From Apostichopus japonicus (lineage: Eukaryota; Echinodermata; Holothuroidea; Aspidochirotida; Stichopodidae): 64,000 nt of DNA. How positions within the stretch are numbered: the stretch's first letter is position 1; the number at the start of each line of letters is the position of its first letter. The stretch covers positions 23,214,398-23,278,397 of the forward strand of contig NC_092577.1 in the NCBI RefSeq assembly GCF_037975245.1, written 5' to 3'. The notes under the pieces were generated by a model. The model was not told the origin of the DNA, searched no databases, and saw nothing but the letters and a program-made list of their open reading frames with translations. This document shows positions 10,146 to 22,215 of the stretch, piece after piece. The position numbers were made by a program, and so were the translations under genes.

Positions 10146-12893
10146 TTAATAAGACATAATAATTTCTTTAGTAAGACATTTACTAAATATGGAGCTTGTT
10201 TTCTTAGTTTTTAAAGTTATTGACAGTGAATTCCAAATTTTGGTTGCACGGTTTTTGAGGCTTAACATACCAGTGCGTGTTTTATATGATTTATAATGTG
10301 CGTTGCTAGCCGTTCTGGTATTATAATTATGGAAATCTGTGTTGCTGTTTATAAAATTTCGAAAACTGATTGGCAATGATCCATTCCAAGCCTTGTATGT
10401 AAATGTTGCAATATTAACTTTTATAATGTCATCTAATTTCAATAAATTGAGTTTCTTAAAGAGGGGGCTTGTATGTTCACGCGGTGCTGCGTGAGATATA
10501 TGACGTATTGCACTCTTTTGAAGTATTTTAAGGTGACTTAAATGAGAAACACTTGTACCAGACCAGATAATCAAGCAGTAATACAGATGTGGTGCTATTA
10601 AAGTTTGATAAAGCATTCTGAGTATATTCTGGGGGAGGAAATGTTTTAGCTTTGCTAAAATTCCTGCACCTCTTGCAACGCTGGTGCAAACTTTTGTAAT
10701 ATGGTCACTCCATGTAAGTTTACTATCAATATTAACCCCTAGAAATTTAGTAGTTGATACTTGTTTAATTACTTTACCGTCCATTATTATGTCATTATTC
10801 CAGTTAAGCGTTCTTCTTCCATTAAATACTATATAGTTAGTTTTGTCTGCATTAAGTGATAACTTATTAGCAGCAAACCAGTAAGTAAATTTAGTTAATT
10901 CAGTAGAGACAGTATCATGAATTCTATGTACGTTTTCGAACTCGAAGAAAATATTGGTATCATCAGCAAACAAAATAGTCTTGGCAATTTTTGACACCTG
11001 GCAAATGTCATTGACATAAATTATGAACAACAGTGGTCCTAATATTGAGCCCTGTGGAACACCACAACGGGTTACAGCGTGTTCGGATTTAGAGTTTTTA
11101 TATGAAGTATACTGATGTCTATTGGATAAATAGCTGCTCAACCAGTCAAGGGTTGTTCCCCTTACACCATACAAAGATAATTTACTTAGCAAAATGGTAT
11201 GGTCAATAGTATCAAATGCCTTGGAGAGATCGAGGAACACTCCAATACATATTTTGGTATTATCAAGACTTGTACATATTTTTTCAATAGCATTTGCCAA
11301 AGCAAGTTCTGTAGAATGCTTTGGGCGGAAGCCATATTGATCATTGCACAGGATATTAAACTTGGTTAGAAACTTAAAGATACGATTGTACATAAGCCTT
11401 TCAATAATTTTTGAAAAACATGATAATAAAGAAATAGGACGGTAATTTTCATATACATCTTGGTCACCTTTTTTAAAAATTGGTATAACCTTAGCAATCT
11501 TTAGTTTATCTGGAAATGTACCAGAAGTAAAAGATAAATTACAAATATAAGTCAATGGTTTGGCGATAAAGTGAATAACATTTCTTATTATATCAGGTTT
11601 AAAATCGTCATATCCCGCTGCTTTTTTTGGTTTCAGGCTGGAAATAGCAACTATTGAAAGTTCTTCCTCACTGACAGGATTAATGAACATAGAATGACTG
11701 TTTCTGTTATTATTATGAATAAGATATTCTGTACTACCTTTATTTGTAATATTTCTTGCAAGTGAGGGTCCAATGTTTACAAAATATTTGTTAAAGTAGC
11801 TGGCAATGTCATTCTCGTTGCTGATTTCTTGATCACCAGTTTTAAAAGCAGCAGGATATCCACCTTTTTTTCGGTTGGTGTTTAGAACTTCGTTAATTGT
11901 ATTCCAAGTTACACTTATATTATTTCTATTATTTTTGAATTTATCATAGAAATACAATCTTTTAGAAAATCTAATAATATGGTTAAGCTTATTGCGATAA
12001 TGCTTATACGTAGCCTTGTTAACATCAGTAGGTGCTGTTAAATAACTTTTAAAGAGCTTGTTCTTTATTTTGATAGATTTCAACATTCCAGTTGTAATCC
12101 ATGGATGTTTCTTTTTACGTCGTTTCCTTTTGCTTACATAACAAATTGGAAAACAATTATTATAGGTATAATTAAAGGATTCAAAGAAAGTGTTGTAAGC
12201 AGCATTAACATCAGTTTGGCTTAAAACATCGTTCCAGTTTTTGTTTTCAATTTCATAGTTAAAACGCCTGATGTTACCTGGTTTATAATTTCGCCTGTAC
12301 ATGAAGTTCATTGGTCTGTTATTCTTGGTAGGAATCAAAAGGAATATTGGAAAATGATCACTTATATCGGTTACAAGAATTCCTGGTATGGTTGTGGATT
12401 CGACATTTGTTACAATATTATCAAGTATAGTTGCTGAGGTTGCAGTGATACGAGTGGGTTTAGTAATTGTGGGATTGAATCCGGTAGAGTACAATATGTT
12501 AAGAAAACCTGTTGATTTGTTTACATCAGATAAATCAATATTAAAATCTCCCATTATATATGAATCATAATTGTGATGACTTATTATATTAGAAATATGT
12601 TGTACATTGAAATTGAAATCGTCAATTGAACCGCTGGGTGGTCTATAAATACAACCAATAATCATTTTCTTCTTAGTATGCGTTTCAGTTACTTCTATAA
12701 ATATAGATTCAATACTCTCATTAAAAATGGAGAGATCTAGCCGCTCCTTAAAACATATATTATTATTAACAAACAAGCAGACCCCGCCACCCCTTCTCTC
12801 GTCACGGTGATTTTCTACTAGAGTATAGTTATTTAAATGAGTAAGGGGGGAACTAAGATCGGACAATTTTATCGGACAATTAAGATCGGACAA
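10146..12893 (-). CDS. LINE ORF2 fragment: endonuclease and reverse transcriptase
   Basis: The frame is 915 codons, open to a TAA at 10146. It opens with TTG inside junction filler: residues 1-12 come from the repeated ATCGGACAA, and native sequence begins near residue 13. An APE-type endonuclease remnant covers about 13-190, with GGGVCLF (35-41), YRPP (83-86), GDFN (115-118) and SDH (178-180). The N-terminal part with the metal-binding Glu is absent. A basic linker KRKRRKKK lies at 255-262. Reverse transcriptase covers about 465-725: NYRPISLL (483-490), LDLSKAFDTIDH (554-565), GVPQGSILGPLLF (611-623), the catalytic FADD (642-645) and TKFLGV (715-720). The C-terminal 'thumb' and tail run to 915. 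No RNase H is seen. It is not expressible as a complete ORF2, although RT itself looks whole. Confidence 0.9.
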   Translation of the reverse strand: MSDLNCPIKLSDLSSPLTHLNNYTLVENHRDERRGGGVCLFVNNNICFKERLDLSIFNESIESIFIEVTETHTKKKMIIGCIYRPPSGSIDDFNFNVQHISNIISHHNYDSYIMGDFNIDLSDVNKSTGFLNILYSTGFNPTITKPTRITATSATILDNIVTNVESTTIPGILVTDISDHFPIFLLIPTKNNRPMNFMYRRNYKPGNIRRFNYEIENKNWNDVLSQTDVNAAYNTFFESFNYTYNNCFPICYVSKRKRRKKKHPWITTGMLKSIKIKNKLFKSYLTAPTDVNKATYKHYRNKLNHIIRFSKRLYFYDKFKNNRNNISVTWNTINEVLNTNRKKGGYPAAFKTGDQEISNENDIASYFNKYFVNIGPSLARNITNKGSTEYLIHNNNRNSHSMFINPVSEEELSIVAISSLKPKKAAGYDDFKPDIIRNVIHFIAKPLTYICNLSFTSGTFPDKLKIAKVIPIFKKGDQDVYENYRPISLLSCFSKIIERLMYNRIFKFLTKFNILCNDQYGFRPKHSTELALANAIEKICTSLDNTKICIGVFLDLSKAFDTIDHTILLSKLSLYGVRGTTLDWLSSYLSNRHQYTSYKNSKSEHAVTRCGVPQGSILGPLLFIIYVNDICQVSKIAKTILFADDTNIFFEFENVHRIHDTVSTELTKFTYWFAANKLSLNADKTNYIVFNGRRTLNWNNDIIMDGKVIKQVSTTKFLGVNIDSKLTWSDHITKVCTSVARGAGILAKLKHFLPQNILRMLYQTLIAPHLYYCLIIWSGTSVSHLSHLKILQKSAIRHISHAAPREHTSPLFKKLNLLKLDDIIKVNIATFTYKAWNGSLPISFRNFINSNTDFHNYNTRTASNAHYKSYKTRTGMLSLKNRATKIWNSLSITLKTKKTSSIFSKCLTKEIIMSY

Positions 12894-12901
12894 TCGGACA
12901 A
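12858..12901. repeat. Repeated filler at the LINE 5' junction
   Basis: ATCGGACAA occurs four times (12858-12866, 12871-12879, 12885-12893, 12893-12901) between recognisable ORF and the target duplication. It is not part of the spacer and is unlikely to be native LINE coding sequence. GATCGGAC also occurs in every normal 5S gene (GATCGGACGAG). It therefore looks like reiterated, possibly 5S-templated, filler made when the 5' end was joined. Confidence 0.7.
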
Positions 12902-12903
12902 GA

Positions 12904-12909
12904 TTATCA
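12904..12909. repeat. Right target-site duplication of the LINE
   Basis: ttatca, followed by attgtgaaaataaaag of the interrupted spacer, which continues normally into gene 12923. Confidence 0.8.
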
Positions 12910-12922
12910 ATTGTGAAAATAA

Positions 12923-15900
12923 AAGCCTACGGCACCCAGTATTCCCAGGCGGTCACCCATCCAAGTACTGACTGCGCTCTACGTTGCTTAACTTCGGTGA
13001 TCGGACGAGAACCGGTATAGTCAACGTGATATGGCCGTAGACATAACAAGAGGTCAATGAAGGCCATTTCAATTTTTCATCGTCGTGGCAACATAGTGTT
13101 ATCAATTAGGAAAATAAAAGCCTACGGCACCCAGTATTCCCAGGCGGTCACCCATCCAAGTACTGACTGCGCTCTACGTTGCTTGACTTCGGTGATCGGA
13201 CGAGAACCGGTATAGTCAACGTGATATGGCCGTAGACATAACAACAGGTCAATGAAGGCCATTTGAATTTTTCATCGTCGTGGCAACATAGTGTTATCAA
13301 TTAGGAAAATAAAAGCCTACGGCACCCAGTATTCCCAGGCGGTCACCCATCCAAGTACTGACTGCGCTCTACGTTGCTTGACTTACCTGATCGGACGAGA
13401 ACCGGTATAGTCATCGTGATGTGGCCGTAGACATTCTAGGAGGTGAAATGTAGGCTACTTGTTTGGTAGGTTATGATGAGTGCACTTAATATATATATTA
13501 TACATGAATGGATTTAATATATATTATGTTAATCTATATTTTACATATATATGTATAAAATGATCATATATAAAAACAATCGAGTTATTTACTAATATAT
13601 TTGATTTTCAAATCGCTTTCCTTCTGTCAAGACACTTTCCTTGTGGCAAGACAATGTAGGCCATTTCAATTTCTCATCGTCGTGGCAACATAGTGTTATC
13701 AATTGTGAAAATAAAAGCCTACGGCACCCAGTATTCCCAGGCGGTCACCCATCCAAGTACTGACTGCGCTCTACGTTGCTTGACTTCGGTGATCGGACGA
13801 GAACCGGTATAGTCAACGTGATATGGCCGTAGACATAACAACAGGTCAATGTAGGCCATTTCAATTTCTCATCGTCATTGCAACATAGTGTTATCAATTG
13901 TGAAAATAAAAGCCTACGGCACCCAGTATTCCCAGGCGGTCACCCATCCAAGTACTGACTGCGCTCTACGTTGCTTGACTTCGGTGATCGGACGAGAACC
14001 GGTATAGTCAACGTGATATGGCCGTAGACATAACAACAGGTCAATGTAGGCCATTTCACTTTCTCATCGTCGTGGCAACATAGTGTTATCAATTAGGAAA
14101 ATAAAAGCCTACGGCACCCAGTATTCCCAGGCGGTCACCCATCCAAGTACTGACTGCGCTCTACGTTGCTTGACTTCGGTGATCGGACGAGAACCGGTAT
14201 AGTCAACGTGATATGGCCGTAGACATAACAACAGGTCAATGAAGGCCATTTCACTTTCTCATCGTCGTGGCAACATAGTGTTATCAATTAGGAAAATAAA
14301 AGCCTACGGCACCCAGTATTCCCAGGCGGTCACCCATCCAAGTACTGACTGCGCTCTACGTTGCTTGACTTCGGTGATCGGACGAGAACCGGTATAGTCA
14401 ACGTGATATGGCCGTAGACGTAACAACAGGTCAATGAAGGCCATTTCAGTTTTTCATCGTCGTGGCAACATAGTGTTATCAATTAGGAAAATAAAAGCCT
14501 ACGGCACCCAGTATTCCCAGGCGGTCACCCATCCGAGTACTGACTGCGCTCTACGTTGCTTGACTTACCTGATCGGACGAGAACCGGTATAGTCATCGTG
14601 ATGTGGCCGTAGACATTCTAGGAGGTGAAATGTAGGCTACTTGTTTGGTAGGTTATGATGAGTGCACTTAATATATATATTATACATGAATGGATTTAAT
14701 ATATATTATGTTAATCTATATTTTACATATATATGTATAAAATGATCATATATAAAAACAATCGAGTTATTTACTAATATATTTGATTTTCAAATCGCTT
14801 TCCTTCTGTCAAGACACTTTCCTTGTGGCAAGACAATGTAGGCCATTTCAATTTCTCATCGTCGTGGCAACATAGTGTTATCAATTGTGAAAATAAAAGC
14901 CTACGGCACCCAGTATTCCCAGGCGGTCACCCATCCAAGTACTGACTGCGCTCTACGTTGCTTGACTTCGGTGATCGGACGAGAACCGGTATAGTCAACG
15001 TGATATGGCCGTAGACATAACAACAGGTCAATGTAGGCCATTTCAATTTCTCATCGTCATTGCAACATAGTGTTATCAATTGTGAAAATAAAAGCCTACG
15101 GCACCCAGTATTCCCAGGCGGTCACCCATCCAAGTACTGACTGCGCTCTACGTTGCTTGACTTCGGTGATCGGACGAGAACCGGTATAGTCAACGTGATA
15201 TGGCCGTAGACATAACAAGAGCTCAATGGAGGCCATTTGAATTTCTCATCGTCGTGGCAACATAGTGTTATCAATTGTGAAAATAAAAGCCTACGGCACC
15301 CAGTATTCCCAGGCGGTCACCCATCCAAGTACGGACTGCGCTCTACGTTGCTTGACTTCGGTGATCGGAAGAGAACCGGTATAGTCAACGTGATATGGCC
15401 GTAGACATAACAAGAGGTCAATGGAGGCCATTTCAATTTCTCATCGTCGTGGCAACATAGTGTTATCAATTAGGAAAATAAAAGCCTACGGCACCCAGTA
15501 TTCCCAGGCGGTCACCCATCCAAGTACGGACTGCGCTCTACGTTGCTTGACTTCGGTGATCGGACGAGAACCGGTATAGTCAACGTGATATGGCCGTAGA
15601 CATAACAAGAGGTCAATGGAGGCCATTTCAATTTCTCATCGTCGTGGCAACATAGTGTTATCAATTAGGAAAATAAAAGCCTACGGCACCCAGTATTTCC
15701 AGGCGGTCACCCATCCAAGTACTGACTGCGCTCTACGTTGCTTGACTTCGGTGATCGGACGAGAACCGGTATAGTCAACGTGATATGGCCGTAGACATAA
15801 CAAGAGGTCAATGTAGGCCATTTCAATTTCTCATCGTCGTGGCAACATAGTGTTATCAATTGTGAAAATAAAAGCCTACGGCACCCAGTATTCCCAGGCG

Positions 15901-16381
15901 GTCACCCATCCAAGTACTGACTGCGCTCTACGTTGCTTAACTTCGGTGATCGGACGAGAACCGGTATAGTCAACGTGATATGGCCGTAGACATAACAAGA
16001 GGTCAATGAAGGCCATTTCAATTTTTCATCGTCGTGGCAACATAGTGTTATCAATTAGGAAAATAAAAGCCTACGGCACCCAGTATTCCCAGGCGGTCAC
16101 CCATCCAAGTACTGACTGCGCTCTACGTTGCTTGACTTCGGTGATCGGACGAGAACCGGTATAGTCAACGTGATATGGCCGTAGACATAACAACAGGTCA
16201 ATGAAGGCCATTTGAATTTTTCATCGTCGTGGCAACATAGTGTTATCAATTAGGAAAATAAAAGCCTACGGCACCCAGTATTCCCAGGCGGTCACCCATC
16301 CGAGTACTGACTGCGCTCTACGTTGCTTGACTTACCTGATCGGACGAGAACCGGTATAGTCATCGTGATGTGGCCGTAGAC
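12923..16381 (-). rRNA. 5S rRNA genes, block 5 (16 genes, after the LINE)
   Basis: Left coordinates: 12923, 13118, 13313, 13715, 13910, 14105, 14300, 14495, 14897, 15092, 15287, 15482, 15677, 15872, 16067, 16262. Variant A-box genes are 13313, 14495 and 16262. Gene 12923 carries C53T, which restores the canonical eukaryotic A-box core AAGTTAAGC. Genes 15287 to 16262 repeat the order of 9371 to 13313 but without the LINE, so they hold the empty site. Confidence 0.95.
15797..15871. other. Empty-site paralogue of the LINE insertion
   Basis: This spacer lies between genes 15677 and 15872, which carry the same private alleles in the same order as 9761 and 12923 (preceding genes 15287 and 15482 match 9371 and 9566; following 16067 and 16262 match 13118 and 13313). 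It reads through tgttatcaattgtg without interruption. It shows the pre-insertion state and fixes the insertion point. Confidence 0.88.
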
Positions 16382-16663
16382 ATTCTAGGAGGTGAAATGT
16401 AGGCTACTTGTTTGGTAGGTTATGATGAGTGCACTTAATATATATATTATACATGAATGGATTTAATATATATTATGTTAATCTATATTTTACATATATA
16501 TGTATAAAATGATCATATATAAAAACAATCGAGTTATTTACTAATATATTTGATTTTCAAATCGCTTTCCTTCTGTCAAGACACTTTCCTTGTGGCAAGA
16601 CAATGTAGGCCATTTCAATTTCTCATCGTCGTGGCAACATAGTGTTATCAATTGTGAAAATAA

Positions 16664-19600
16664 AAGCCTACGGCACCCAGTATTCCCAGGCGGTCACCCA
16701 TCCAAGTAGTGACTGCGCTCTACCTTGCTTGACTTCGGTGATCGGACGAGAACCGGTATAGTCAACGTGATATGGCCGTAGACATAACAAGAGCTCAATG
16801 CAGGCCATTTGAATTTTTCATCGTCGTGGCAACATAGTGTTATCAATTGTGAAAATAAAAGCCTACGGCACCCAGTATTCCCAGGCGGTCACCCATCCAA
16901 GTACTGACTGCGCTCTACCTTGCTTGACTTCGGTGATCGGACGAGAACCGGTATAGTCAACGTGATATGGCCGTAGACATAACAACAGGTCAATGAAGGC
17001 CATTTCAATTTTTCATCGTCGTGGCAACATAGTGTTATCAATTAGGAAAATAAAAGCCTACGGCACCCAGTATTCCCAGGCGGTCACCCATCCAAGTACA
17101 AACTGCGCTCTACGTTGCTTGACTTCGGTGATCGGACGAGAACCGGTATAGTCAACGTGATATGGCCGTAGACATAACAACAGGTCAATGTAGGCCATTT
17201 CACTTTCTCATCGTCGTGGCAACATAGTGTTATCAATTAGGAAAATAAAAGCCTACGACACCCAGTATTCCCAGGCGGTCACCCATCCAAGTACTGACTG
17301 CGCTCTACCTTGCTTGACTTCGGTGATCGGACGAGAACCGGTATAGTCAACGTGATATGGCCGTAGACATAACAAGAGGTCAATGGAGGCCATTTCAATT
17401 TCTCATCGTCGTGGCAACATAGTGTTATCAATTGTGAAAATAAAAGCCGACGGCACCCAGTATTCCCAGGCGGTCATCCATCCAAGTACTGACTGCGCTC
17501 TACGTTGCTTGACTTCGGTGATCGGACGAGAACCGGTATAGTCAACGTGATATGGCCGTAGACATTACAAGAGGTGAAATGCAGGCTACTTGTGTGGTAG
17601 GTTATGATGAGTGGATTTAATATATATATTATACATGAATGGATTTAATATATATTATGTTAATCTATATTTTACATATATATGTAGAAAATTCTAATAC
17701 ATAAAAACAAAGTAGTTATTTATTAATATATTCGATTTTCAAATCGCTTTCCTTGTGGCAAGACAATGTAGGCCATTTCAATTTCTCATCGTCGTGGCAA
17801 CATAGTGTTATCAATTAGGAAAATAAAAGCCTACGGCACCCAGTATTTCCAGGCGGTCACCCATCCAAGTACTGACTGCGCTCTACGTTGCTTGACTTCG
17901 GTGATCGGACGAGAACCGGTATAGTCATCGTGATGTGGCCGTAGACATTACAAGAGGTGAAATGCAGGCTACTTGTGTGGTAGGTTATGATGAGTGGATT
18001 TAATATATATATTATACATGAATGGATTTAATATATATTATGTTAATCTATATTTTACATATATATGTAGAAAATTCTAATACATAAAAACAAAGTAGTT
18101 ATTTATTAATATATTCGATTTTCAAATCGCTTTCCTTGTGGCAAGACAATGTAGGCCATTTCAATTTCTCATCGTCGTGGCAACATAGTGTTATCAATTA
18201 GGAAAATAAAAGCCTACGGCACCCAGTATTTCCAGGCGGTCACCCATCCAAGTACTGACTGCGCTCTACGTTGCTTGACTTCGGTGATCGGACGAGAACC
18301 GGTATAGTCAACGTGATATGGCCGTAGACATAACAACAGGTCAATGTAGGCCATTTGAATTTCTCATCGTCATGGCAACATAGTGTTATCAATTAGGAAA
18401 TTAAAAGCCTACGGCACCCAGTATTCCCAGGCGGTCACCCATCCAAGTACTGACTGCGCTCTACGTTGCTTGACTTCGGTGATCGGACGAGAACCGGTAT
18501 AGTCAACGTGATATGGCCGTAGACATAACAACAGGTCAATGTAGGCCATTTCACTTTCTCATCGTCGTGGCAACATAGTGTTATCAATTAGGAAAATAAA
18601 AGCCTACGGCACCCAGTATTTCCAGGCGGTCACCCATCCAAGTACTGACTGCGCTCTACGTTGCTTGACTTCGGTGATCGGACGAGAACCGGTATAGTCA
18701 ACGTGATATGGCCGTAGACATAACAACAGGTCAATGTAGGCCATTTCACTTTCTCATCGTCATGGCAACATAGTGTTATCAATTGTGAAAATAAAAGCCT
18801 ACGGCACCCAGTATTCCCAGGCGGTCACCCATCCAAGTACTGACTGCGCTCTACGTTGCTTGACTTCGGTGATCGGACGAGAACCGGTATAGTCAACGTG
18901 ATATGGCCGTAGACATAACAACAGGTCAATGTAGGCCATTTGAATTTCTCATCGTCGTGGCAACATAGTGTTATCAATTAGGAAAATAAAAGCCTACGGC
19001 ACCCAGTATTCCCAGGCGGTCACCCATCCAAGTACTGACTGCGCTCTACGTTGCTTGACTTCGGTGATCGGACGAGAACCGGTATAGTCAACGTGATATG
19101 GCCGTAGACATAAGAAGAGGTCAATGTAGGCCATTTCACTTTCTCATCGTCGTGGCAACATAGTGTTATCAATTAGGAAAATAAAAGCCTACGACACCCA
19201 GTATTCCCAGGCGGTCACCCATCCAAGTACTGACTGCGCTCTACCTTGCTTGACTTCGGTGATCGGACGAGAACCGGTATAGTCAACGTGATATGGCCGT
19301 AGACATAACAAGAGGTCAATGGAGGCCATTTCAATTTCTCATCGTCGTGGCAACATAGTGTTATCAATTGTGAAAATAAAAGCCGACGGCACCCAGTATT
19401 CCCAGGCGGTCATCCATCCAAGTACTGACTGCGCTCTACGTTGCTTGACTTCGGTGATCGGACGAGAACCGGTATAGTCAACGTGATATGGCCGTAGACA
19501 TTACAAGAGGTGAAATGCAGGCTACTTGTGTGGTAGGTTATGATGAGTGGATTTAATATATATATTATACATGAATGGATTTAATATATATTATGTTAAT

Positions 19601-20857
19601 CTATATTTTACATATATATGTAGAAAATTCTAATACATAAAAACAAAGTAGTTATTTATTAATATATTCGATTTTCAAATCGCTTTCCTTGTGGCAAGAC
19701 AATGTAGGCCATTTCAATTTCTCATCGTCGTGGCAACATAGTGTTATCAATTAGGAAAATAAAAGCCTACGGCACCCAGTATTTCCAGGCGGTCACCCAT
19801 CCAAGTACTGACTGCGCTCTACGTTGCTTGACTTCGGTGATCGGACGAGAACCGGTATAGTCAACGTGATATGGCCGTAGACATAACAACAGGTCAATGT
19901 AGGCCATTTGAATTTCTCATCGTCATGGCAACATAGTGTTATCAATTAGGAAATTAAAAGCCTACGGCACCCAGTATTCCCAGGCGGTCACCCATCCAAG
20001 TACTGACTGCGCTCTACGTTGCTTGACTTCGGTGATCGGACGAGAACCGGTATAGTCAACGTGATATGGCCGTAGACATAACAAGAGGTCAATGTAGGCC
20101 ATTTCAATTTCTCATCGTCATGGCAACATAGTGTTATCAATTGTGAAATTAAAAGCCTACGGCACCCAGTATTCCCAGGCGGTCACCCATCCAAGTACTG
20201 ACTGCGCTCTACGTTGCTTGACTTCGGTGATCGGACGAGAACCGGTATAGTCAACGTGATATGGCCGTAGACATAAGAAGAGGTCAATGTAGGCCATTTC
20301 ACTTTCTCATCGTCGTGGCAACATAGTGTTATCAATTAGGAAAATAAAAGCCTATGGCACCCAGTATTTCCAGGCGGTCACCCATCCAAGTACTGACTGC
20401 GCTCTACGTTGCTTGACTTCGGTGGTCGGACGAGAACCGGTATAGTCAACGTGATATGGCCGTAGACATAACAACAGGTCAATGTAGGCCATTTCAATTT
20501 CTCATCGTCATGGCAACATAGTGTTATCAATTGTGAAAATAAAAGCCTACGGCACCCAGTATTCCCAGGCGGTCACCCATCCAAGTACTGACTGCGCTCT
20601 ACGTTGCTTGACTTCGGTGATCGGACGAGAACCGGTATAGTCAACGTGATATGGCCGTAGACATAACAACAGGTCAATGTAGGCCATTTCACTTTCTCAT
20701 CGTCGTGGCAACATAGTGTTATCAATTAGGAAAATAAAAGCCTACGGCACCCAGTATTCCCAGGCGGTCACCCATCCAAGTACTGACTGCGCTCTACGTT
20801 GCTTGACTTCGGTGATCGGACGAGAACCGGTATAGTCATCGTGATGTGGCCGTAGAC
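16664..20857 (-). rRNA. 5S rRNA genes, block 6 (19 genes)
   Basis: Left coordinates: 16664, 16859, 17054, 17249, 17444, 17827, 18210, 18405, 18600, 18795, 18990, 19185, 19380, 19763, 19958, 20153, 20348, 20543, 20738. Long flanks follow 17444, 17827, 19380 and 20738. Genes 17249 to 18405 recur as 19185 to 19958 (markers acgacaccc, gccgacgg, gaaattaaaag) with one long unit lost. Genes 17827 and 20738 are hybrids: normal A-box, but the T19A and T12C changes of the variant class. Confidence 0.94.
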
Positions 20858-21120
20858 ATTCTAGGAGGTGAAATGTAGGCTACTTGTGTGGTAGGTTATG
20901 ATGAGTGGATTTAATATATATATTATACATGAATGGATTTAATATATATTATGTTAATCTATATTTTACATATATATGTAGAAAATTCTAATACATAAAA
21001 ACAAAGTAGTTATTTATTAATATATTCGATTTTCAAATCGCTTTCCTTGTGGCAAGACAATGTAGGCCATTTCAATTTCTCATCGTCGTGGCAACATAGT
21101 GTTATCAATTGTGAAAATAA

Positions 21121-22215
21121 AAGCCTACGGCACCCAGTATTCCCAGGCGGTCACCCATCCAAGTACTGACTGCGCTCTACGTTGCTTGACTTCGGTGATC
21201 GGACGAGAACCGGTATAGTCAACGTGATATGGCCGTAGACATAACAAGAGGTCAATGTAGGCCATTTCAATTTCTCATCGTCGTGGCAACATAGTGTTAT
21301 CAATTGTGAAAATAAAAGCCTACGGCACCCAGTATTCCCAGGCGGTCACCCATCCAAGTACTGACTGCGCTCTACGTTGCTTGACTTCGGTGATCGGACG
21401 AGAACCGCTATAGTCAACGTGATATGGCCGTAGACATAACAAGAGGTCAATGGAGGCCATTTCAATTTCTCATCGTCGTGGCAACATAGTGTTATCAATT
21501 GTGAAAATAAAAGCCTACGGCACCCAGTATTCCCAGGCGGTCATCCATCCAAGTACTGACTGCGCTCTACCTTGCTTGACTTCGGTGATCGGACGAGAAC
21601 CGGTATAGTCAACGTGATATGGCCGTAGACATAACAAGAGGTCAATGGAGGCCATTTCAATTTCTCATCGTCGTGGCAACATAGTGTTATCAATTGTGAA
21701 AATAAAAGCCTACGGCACCCAGTATTCCCAGGCGGTCATCCATCCAAGTACTGACTGCGCTCTACCTTGCTTGACTTCGGTGATCGGACGAGAACCGGTA
21801 AGGTCAACGTGATATGGCCGTAGACATAACAAGAGGTCAATGGAGGCCATTTCAATTTCTCATCGTCGTGGCAACATAGTGTTATCAATTGTGAAAATAA
21901 AAGCCTACGGCACCCAGTATTCCCAGGCGGTCATCCATCCAAGTACTGACTGCGCTCTACGTTGCTTGACTTCGGTGATCGGACGAGAACCGGTATAGTC
22001 AACGTGATATGGCCGTAGACATAACAAGAGGTCAATGGAGGCCATTTCAATTTCTCATCGTCGTGGCAACATAGTGTTATCAATTGTGAAAATAAAAGCC
22101 TACGGCACCCAGTATTCCCAGGCGGTCATCCATCCAAGTACTGACTGCGCTCTACCTTGCTTGACTTCGGTGATCGGACGAGAACCGGTATAGTCAACGT
22201 GATATGGCCGTAGAC
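21121..22215 (-). rRNA. 5S rRNA genes, block 7 (6 genes)
   Basis: Left coordinates: 21121, 21316, 21511, 21706, 21901, 22096. All are short units. The set repeats the marker order of 1773 to 2358 (ccgctatag in 21316, ggtaaggtc in 21706, G87A in the rest). Genes 21511, 21706 and 22096 carry C60G, which opposes G18 with G in helix II. Confidence 0.95.

Larger units (their letters stand above)
9943..12903 (-). mobile_element. 5'-truncated non-LTR retrotransposon (CR1/L2-group LINE) in a 5S spacer
   Basis: The insertion sits in the spacer upstream of 5S gene 9761, in the same orientation as the 5S genes. In element order, from right to left: a 5' junction of repeated ATCGGACAA, an uninterrupted endonuclease-reverse transcriptase frame, a 203-bp 3' UTR with hairpins, and a (TGAA)n tail at the left edge. 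The 6-bp ttatca flanks both ends. It interrupts an otherwise normal 195-bp interval, making 3162 bp (2961 + 6 added). ORF1 and the endonuclease N-terminus are missing, as expected of 5' truncation during target-primed reverse transcription. The open frame suggests a young insertion. The clade (L2, Crack or Daphne-like) is inferred from motif style and tail. Confidence 0.93.

Noticed and set aside
12388-12570. A 60-codon plus-strand frame
   Set aside because: It lies antisense within the endonuclease part of the LINE frame and has no independent support.
10146-12893. The TTG at 12891-12893 as a real start codon
   Set aside because: It lies in the junction filler. The endonuclease N-terminus is missing, so the true ORF start lies outside this truncated copy.
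9943-12903. LINE specifically targeted to 5S genes, like some restriction-like-endonuclease elements
   Set aside because: It has an APE-type endonuclease. It sits in the spacer rather than in the gene, and the stub family uses a different spacer position. Chance insertion into a large array is enough.
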